This document shows positions 12,561 to 17,158 of a stretch of 17,158 nucleotides of DNA, piece by piece (position 1 is the first letter of the stretch; each line of letters opens with the position of its first letter). Source of the DNA: an uncultured Eubacteriales bacterium (GTDB lineage: Bacteria > Bacillota > Clostridia > Oscillospirales > Butyricicoccaceae); assembly GCA_934630445.1 (NCBI GenBank), contig CAKTWY010000027.1, positions 1 to 17,158 of the forward strand. Direction: 5' to 3'. Position numbers and translations under genes: made by a program. The notes under the pieces are model-generated. The model had not been told where the DNA came from, ran no database searches, and saw nothing but the letters and a program-made list of their open reading frames with translations.

Positions 12561-13628
12561 GTGGCAAAAGAGAATATTCTCGTACTGTTTGGAGGCGTTT
12601 CGACGGAGCATGAGGTTTCATGCATGTCGGCGGCCTCGGTGATTGAAAATATAGATCGTGAAAAATTTGAAGTTCTGTCCGTCGGCATCGCCAAGGATGG
12701 GCGCTGGCTTTTGTACAGCGGCTCGATCGAGGATATGCGTGCGTGCAGATGGGAGGAGGACGCGGCGAACGTTCCCGCGTTCCTCGTGCCGGACCGCAGC
12801 GTCGGCGGCATTATCGTTCTCGGAGAGGAAGGCTCTTCCGTGCTCCCGGTCGACTGCGTGTTCCCGGTCCTGCACGGCGCGAACGGAGAGGACGGCACCA
12901 TGCAGGGCCTGCTGGAGATCGCGGGCATCCCGTACGTCGGTTCGGGTGTGTGCGCCTCAGCTGCGGCGATGGATAAAACCGTGACGAAGGTCATCTGCGA
13001 CGCGGCGGGCATCCCGCAGGCGGCGTTCATGCTCGTGCATCGCGCGGAGCTTACGACCGGGATGGAAGCGGTCATCACAGGCGCTGAGCGGCGCATCGGC
13101 GCGTACCCGATGTTTGTAAAGCCCGCGTCTTCCGGCTCTTCCGTCGGCGTGTCGAAGGCGTCCGACCGGGCAGCCCTTGAGCGCGCGCTGCTCGTTGCGG
13201 CGCAGTACGATGATAAGGTTTTGATCGAAGAATTTATCGACGGGCAGGAGCTGGAGACTGCCGTTCTCGGCAACGCCGCGCCCATCGCGCCCGTCGTCGG
13301 GGAGATCGCCCCGTGCCGCGAGTTCTATTCCTATGAGGCGAAGTATATTGACGGGAAGAGCGAGCTGTTCATCCCTGCGCGTATTTCGCAGGACGACGCG
13401 AAAACGCTTTCCGACCTGGCGGTGCGCGCATACAGGGCGCTCGGCTGCCGCGGCCTTGCGCGGGCGGACTTCTTCCGCCGCCGCTCGGACGGGAAGATCA
13501 TTTTCAACGAGATCAACACGCTGCCCGGTTTTACCTCCATCAGCATGTATCCCAAGCTGATGGAGGCTGCGGGTATCCCGTACAAAGAGCTGATTACACG
13601 CCTCATTGCGCTCGCGCAGGAAGTCTGA
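12561..13628 (+). CDS. ddl: D-alanine--D-alanine ligase
   Basis: The 355-residue cytosolic ATP-grasp enzyme joins two D-Ala for the peptidoglycan stem. The N-terminal ligand site is LFGGVSTEHEVS with Glu16. The central domain carries FVKPASSGSSVGVSKA (185-200), including the serine loop, and the omega-loop has YSYEAKY (256-262), the tyrosine/lysine form found in true D-Ala-D-Ala ligases and not the His form of VanA-type D-Ala-D-Lac enzymes. Metal-binding RADFF (301-305) and FNEINTLPGF (315-324) close the active site. The GTG at 12561 has GGGGG 9 bases upstream and starts at the usual family position; the frame is open further upstream without a good start. murI follows after 7 bases, so the two are cotranscribed. 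Confidence 0.95.
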   Translation: MAKENILVLFGGVSTEHEVSCMSAASVIENIDREKFEVLSVGIAKDGRWLLYSGSIEDMRACRWEEDAANVPAFLVPDRSVGGIIVLGEEGSSVLPVDCVFPVLHGANGEDGTMQGLLEIAGIPYVGSGVCASAAAMDKTVTKVICDAAGIPQAAFMLVHRAELTTGMEAVITGAERRIGAYPMFVKPASSGSSVGVSKASDRAALERALLVAAQYDDKVLIEEFIDGQELETAVLGNAAPIAPVVGEIAPCREFYSYEAKYIDGKSELFIPARISQDDAKTLSDLAVRAYRALGCRGLARADFFRRRSDGKIIFNEINTLPGFTSISMYPKLMEAAGIPYKELITRLIALAQEV

Positions 13629-13635
13629 GGCGGGG

Positions 13636-14460
13636 ATGGACAACAGACCGATCGGTATTTTTGACTCGGGACTTGGCGGGCTGACCGCCGTGGCAGAGGT
13701 GCTTTCCGCCATGCCGGAGGAGGATATCATCTATTTCGGCGACACAGGACGCGTACCGTACGGCGTGAGGAGCCGCGAGACTGTCATAAAGTATGCCAGG
13801 CAGGATATCGCGTTTTTGCAGACCTTTGATATCAAGGCAATCGTTATTGCGTGCGGAACGGTGTCTTCCGCCGGGATGGAGCTTGCCGCGGGCGCATACG
13901 ATATTCCCATCATCGGCGTGGTGCGCCCTTCGGTGGAGCGCGCCGCGAAAGTGACGCGCACAGGGCGCGTGGGCATCATCGGCACGCCGGGCACGATCCG
14001 TTCCGGCGCTTATACGCGCATGCTGCGCGAATACCTGCCTGCCGCCGAGGTCGTCGAGCAGGCATGCCCGCTTTTTGTGCCCCTTGTGGAAAACGGGCGC
14101 GTGGAGCGCGGCGACATCGTGATTGAGACAATGGCGCGCGAATATCTGGCCCCGGTGTGCGATTTCGGCATAGACACGCTCATCATGGGATGCACGCACT
14201 ACCCGCTGCTGGAGGGGGTCATCCGCGATGTCGTTGGCCCGGACGTGGCGCTTGTCAGTCCCGGCCGGGAGGCTGCGCGCTACGCCCGCTCGCTCCTCGG
14301 CGAGACGGGGCGCACCGCGTGCAGGGAAAAGACGGGCCGCGCGCGGTATTTTGTATCGGATAATGTTGAGGGCTTTGCGAAGCAGGCCTCTCTGTTTCTG
14401 GGGCAGGATATCGCCGAAAACGCCGAGTTTGTCGACATCGGAGCCTATGCGGCGGAGTGA
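13636..14460 (+). CDS. murI: Glutamate racemase, with ACGT in place of ACNT
   Basis: The 274-residue enzyme interconverts L- and D-glutamate, supplying D-Glu for peptidoglycan. FDSGLGGLT (9-17), YFGDTGRVPYG (33-43) and the second catalytic cysteine in MGCTHYPLLEG (Cys186, His188) are all as expected. The first catalytic cysteine, Cys73, sits in IACGTVSS, where most racemases have ACNT: Asn is replaced by Gly74, next to the catalytic residue. DTG also replaces the usual DTA. Since the rest is intact, the protein is probably active or slightly altered. The start ATG 13636 follows a GAGGCGGGG site 7 bases after the ddl stop codon, in line with an operon for cell-wall precursors. Confidence 0.94.
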   Translation: MDNRPIGIFDSGLGGLTAVAEVLSAMPEEDIIYFGDTGRVPYGVRSRETVIKYARQDIAFLQTFDIKAIVIACGTVSSAGMELAAGAYDIPIIGVVRPSVERAAKVTRTGRVGIIGTPGTIRSGAYTRMLREYLPAAEVVEQACPLFVPLVENGRVERGDIVIETMAREYLAPVCDFGIDTLIMGCTHYPLLEGVIRDVVGPDVALVSPGREAARYARSLLGETGRTACREKTGRARYFVSDNVEGFAKQASLFLGQDIAENAEFVDIGAYAAE

Positions 14461-14511
14461 CGGCGCTGCGCTGCGCGCGGGCATACAACGTTAGGAGCGT
14501 AATCAAAAAAT

Positions 14512-14961
14512 ATGAAAAAAGACGTACTTATATCCATCCGCGGCACACAGCTTTTCGAGGGCTGCGATAACGAGGTCATCGAGCTGGTGACAAACGGGCG
14601 GCTTTACAGGAAAGACAAGCGGTATTATATCACCTATCAGGAGTCTGAACTGACCGGGCTGCAGGGTACCACAACGACGCTGAAGGTCGAGCCGCGCTGC
14701 GTCACGCTCATGCGCTCCGGCTCGAATCCGGGGCATCTGATGTTCGAAGAGGGGCGGCGCCACAATTCCATGTATGAGACAGGGGCCGGCGCAGTGACGA
14801 TCTGCGTGAGCACCAAGAGCATCCACAATACCTTATCCGACAGCGGCGGAAGCCTGAAAGTGGATTATGCCGTTGAGATCGATCACGCGCTCGCAGGCTG
14901 CAATATGATCGCCATCGATGTGAAAGAGCTTGCCGGCGCGCAGCAGAGTCTTAAAAACTGA
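14512..14961 (+). CDS. DUF1934 (YwiB-like) beta-barrel protein
   Basis: The 149-residue protein matches DUF1934, a small calycin-like beta-barrel family of unknown function. DVLISIRGTQ, RYYITYQESELTGLQGTTTTLKV, RSGSNPGHLMFEEGRRHNSMYETGAG and KVDYAVEIDHALAGCNMIAIDVKEL are typical strands. The family very often lies directly before argS, as ywiB does in B. subtilis, and here argS starts 16 bases after its stop. That conserved pairing suggests a link to translation or arginine metabolism, but none has been shown that I know of. No signal peptide. The ATG at 14512 has AGGAG (14493-14497) 14 bases upstream, longer than ideal, with an A/T-rich spacer between. The gene is probably part of the ddl-murI-argS transcript. 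Confidence 0.9.
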   Translation: MKKDVLISIRGTQLFEGCDNEVIELVTNGRLYRKDKRYYITYQESELTGLQGTTTTLKVEPRCVTLMRSGSNPGHLMFEEGRRHNSMYETGAGAVTICVSTKSIHNTLSDSGGSLKVDYAVEIDHALAGCNMIAIDVKELAGAQQSLKN

Positions 14962-14977
14962 CAGAGGTGTAAGAAGC

Positions 14978-16666
14978 ATGAATTATATCGTCAAAGCGCA
15001 GGAAGAAGCGCAGAAGCTTGTGCTTGCAGGCTATGAGGCGGCCGCCGCGGCGGGGGAGCTTCCGCAAGCGGCGTTTGAAGGCATCCCGGTCGAAATCCCC
15101 AAGGACGCGTCCAACGGAGACTACGCCTCGAGCTTTGCCATGCAGGCCGCGAAAACGCTGCGCCGCGCTCCGCGCATGATCGCCGATGCCGTCGTGCGGC
15201 ACATGTCGCTGGAAGATTCACTCTTCTCGTCCGTGGATGTGGCGGGCGCAGGCTTTATCAACTTCCATCTCGGCCACAGGTGGTTCGAGGCGGTCGTGGC
15301 TGATATCGCGGCGGAGGGGGCGGACTACGGCCGCTCGAAGGCCGCGCATCCGGAGAAGATCATGGTCGAGTTCGTCTCCGCCAACCCCACCGGCCCCATG
15401 CATATGGGCAACGCGCGCGGCGGCGTGCTCGGCGACTGCATCGCCGAGGTGCTTTCACGCGCAGGCAACGACGTCTGGCGCGAATTTCTGATCAATGACG
15501 CGGGCAACCAGGTCGAAAAGTTTGCCCAGTCGCTCGAAGCGCGCTATATCCAGGCACTGCGCGGCGAGGAGAGCTTCGCCTTCCCGGAGGACGGGTACCA
15601 CGGCGACGATATCCGCGAACTTGCCGGGGATTTTATCGACGAATACGGCGACAAATACCTCCATGTGTCCGAGCGCGAGCGGCGCGACGCGCTTGCCGCC
15701 TTTGGCCTGAAGCGCAACATCGCGCGCATGAAGAGCGACCTGAAGCGGTATAAAATCGAGTATGACCGCTGGTTCTGCGAGAGCGAGCTGCACAATGCCG
15801 GCTATGTCAAAGAGACGATGGAGCTTTTGAAAAAGAGCGGGCACACGTATGAGAAAGACGGCGCCCTCTGGCTGAAAACGACGGATTTCGGCTGTGAAAA
15901 AGACGACGTGCTCATGCGCGCCAACGGCTTTTACACGTATTTTGCGGCGGACATCGCCTATCACCGCGAAAAGTTTGAAAAACGCGGCTTTGACCGCGTA
16001 ATCAATGTCTGGGGCGCGGACCACCACGGCCATGTCGCGCGCCTGAAGGCTGCGCTCGACGCGCTCGGCCTGGACGGCTCGCACCGGCTCGAGATCGTTC
16101 TCATGCAGCTCGTGCGCCTGATGCGCGACGGCGAGGTGGTGCGTATGTCCAAGCGCACCGGCAAGGCGATCTCGCTTTCCGACCTTCTCGATGAGATTCC
16201 GGTCGACGCGGCGCGCTTCTTCTTCAATTCGCGCGCGGCCGATACGCATCTCGAGTTCGATCTCGGCCTCGCCGTGCGGCAGGACAGCGAGAATCCCGTC
16301 TATTACGTGAAATACGCGCACGCGCGCATCATGAGCATTGTCAGGAATCTCCAGGCCGAGGGGATCGAAGCGTCTGCGACAGGCGACTTTTCCCTTCTGA
16401 CGGAGGAAGCGGAGCTTTCCCTCATCCGTCAGCTCTCCAAACTGCCTGAGGAGGTGCGCCTGGCCGCGCGCGACCGTGAGCCGTCGCGCCTGAACCGCTA
16501 CGCGTCCGAGACGGCGGCGGCTTTCCACCGCTTCTATACCGATTGCCGCATCAAGGACGCGCCGGGCGATGTACGCGGGGCGCGTATCGCGCTTTGCCTT
16601 GCGGCGAAAACGGTCATTGCAAATGTGCTCGACATCATCGGCGTCGAGGCGCCCGACAGGATGTAA
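14978..16666 (+). CDS. argS: Arginyl-tRNA synthetase
   Basis: The 562-residue class I synthetase charges tRNA-Arg in the cytosol. The N-terminal additional domain (about 1-115) precedes the catalytic core with FVSANPTGPMHMGNARGG (132-149), where HMGN replaces the textbook HIGH form, as is common in clostridial ArgRS. WGADHHGHVARLKAAL (345-360) and the KMSKS-like loop VRMSKRTGKAISL (388-400) follow. The C-terminal DALR anticodon-binding domain begins near YYVKYAHARI and ends FHRFYTDCRIKD. Length and order are normal. ATG 14978 has GAGGTG 8 bases before it. There is no T-box-like leader before argS itself; it is probably expressed from the upstream operon. Confidence 0.97.
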   Translation: MNYIVKAQEEAQKLVLAGYEAAAAAGELPQAAFEGIPVEIPKDASNGDYASSFAMQAAKTLRRAPRMIADAVVRHMSLEDSLFSSVDVAGAGFINFHLGHRWFEAVVADIAAEGADYGRSKAAHPEKIMVEFVSANPTGPMHMGNARGGVLGDCIAEVLSRAGNDVWREFLINDAGNQVEKFAQSLEARYIQALRGEESFAFPEDGYHGDDIRELAGDFIDEYGDKYLHVSERERRDALAAFGLKRNIARMKSDLKRYKIEYDRWFCESELHNAGYVKETMELLKKSGHTYEKDGALWLKTTDFGCEKDDVLMRANGFYTYFAADIAYHREKFEKRGFDRVINVWGADHHGHVARLKAALDALGLDGSHRLEIVLMQLVRLMRDGEVVRMSKRTGKAISLSDLLDEIPVDAARFFFNSRAADTHLEFDLGLAVRQDSENPVYYVKYAHARIMSIVRNLQAEGIEASATGDFSLLTEEAELSLIRQLSKLPEEVRLAARDREPSRLNRYASETAAAFHRFYTDCRIKDAPGDVRGARIALCLAAKTVIANVLDIIGVEAPDRM

Positions 16667-16758
16667 TGTTTTGCGAAGACATTTCGCACCGGTTGAAGGC
16701 CCGGCAGCGCCTGCGAGAAACGGCGTGCGCTCGACCGCGGTCTGGAAAGAGAGATCAT

Positions 16759-17158
16759 ATGAAAAGATTGAAAAGACGCGTGCTGTCCTTCTTCCTCGTG
16801 CTGGCGCTCCTGTTTTCCCTTTCGGTATCGGCCTTTGCGGCTGAGACGGAAGCGCCGGGGCAGGGCGAGGCGCTTTATGAAAAACTGGAACTCATCTGTG
16901 AGATTCTCGAGACGTACTCGCTGGAATCTGACGGCGAGACCAGTGCGATGAAGCATTTTCTCACCAAGCTTTTTGAGGAAGATCCTGCGCTCTTTGACCA
17001 ATTGGCCGACGCGCTGATCCGCAGCTACGACGACAAGTACTCCCACTACATTCCGGCCGGGGAATACGAGACGAGCTACCCCACACAGAACACATATGTC
17101 GGCATCGGCATCACGCTGAAAAACGGCGCTGCCGAGCATGTCATCGAGGAAGTAGCCG
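16759..17158 (+). CDS. S41-family (CtpA-like) peptidase, N-terminal part, cut by the window end
   Basis: The 133 visible residues start with a Sec signal peptide (KRLKRR, a hydrophobic core and SVSAFA cleavage region), then a helical segment and LADALIRSYDDKYSHYIPAGEY followed by TYVGIGITL. This is the typical opening of C-terminal processing proteases just before their PDZ domain; HVIEEVA is probably the first PDZ strand. The catalytic Ser-Lys lies beyond the window. Such enzymes act outside the membrane; in spore-formers some (CtpB-type) activate sporulation regulators, others trim cell-wall enzymes. Which type this is cannot be told here. The ribosome site (AAAGAGAG) is modest. It starts 92 bases after argS on the same strand and may be the operon's last gene or have its own promoter. 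Confidence 0.88.
   Translation, partial: MKRLKRRVLSFFLVLALLFSLSVSAFAAETEAPGQGEALYEKLELICEILETYSLESDGETSAMKHFLTKLFEEDPALFDQLADALIRSYDDKYSHYIPAGEYETSYPTQNTYVGIGITLKNGAAEHVIEEVA

Noticed and set aside
12561..13628. Vancomycin-type D-Ala-D-Lac ligase
   Set aside because: The omega-loop has the YSYEAKY form of ordinary Ddl and no vanH or vanX neighbour is present.
14962..14977. T-box or other amino acid leader before argS
   Set aside because: Only 16 bases separate the DUF1934 stop from the argS start, too short for any leader.

Overview
The window looks like chromosome from a fairly GC-rich, endospore-forming member of the Clostridia (Bacillota). The evidence is an alpha/beta-type small acid-soluble spore protein, a YpeB-type germination protein, a ywiB-like (DUF1934) gene directly before argS, strong AGGAGG-type ribosome sites, frequent GTG/TTG starts, and several promoters of the TTGACA-17-TATAAT type. 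I see no insertion sequence, prophage, CRISPR array, tRNA or rRNA.

Layout. 1-1900: a WYL-domain regulator and an HD-domain hydrolase on the + strand, closed by a bidirectional terminator. 1929-2742: an unrecognised 114-residue protein (-) and an XRE-type regulator (+), transcribed divergently from one short AT-rich promoter region. 2902-4683: an ABC-F protein (-) that seems to lack its ribosome-facing arm. 5022-7409: a polar amino acid ABC importer (lipoprotein, permease, ATPase). A strong terminator and a second promoter separate the binding protein from the permease/ATPase pair. 7410-7869: a 460-base stretch without a convincing gene but rich in inverted repeats. 7870-8049: a SASP gene (-). 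8387-8947: a second HD-domain protein. 9112-10432: ypeB, broken by a one-frame shift in a GC-dinucleotide run and without sleB beside it. 10652-11434: a VTT/DedA-like membrane protein. 11558-12280: a yybP-ykoY manganese riboswitch with its terminator, followed by the manganese exporter gene mntP. 12561-17158: ddl, murI, a DUF1934 gene, argS and the start of an S41 peptidase, a cell-wall precursor and translation cluster read in one direction.

How the parts fit. Most genes are housekeeping or sporulation genes. The clearest regulatory system is the riboswitch-mntP unit, where aptamer helix P1 and the terminator hairpin compete for the same CTTAT segment. ddl and murI supply D-Ala-D-Ala and D-Glu for peptidoglycan, probably from one promoter that carries a 20-base palindrome at its start site. 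The least explained parts are the structured non-coding block at 7633-7826, the divergent XRE/unknown pair, the apparently armless ABC-F protein and the broken ypeB. I found no strong case for a wholly new multi-gene system.
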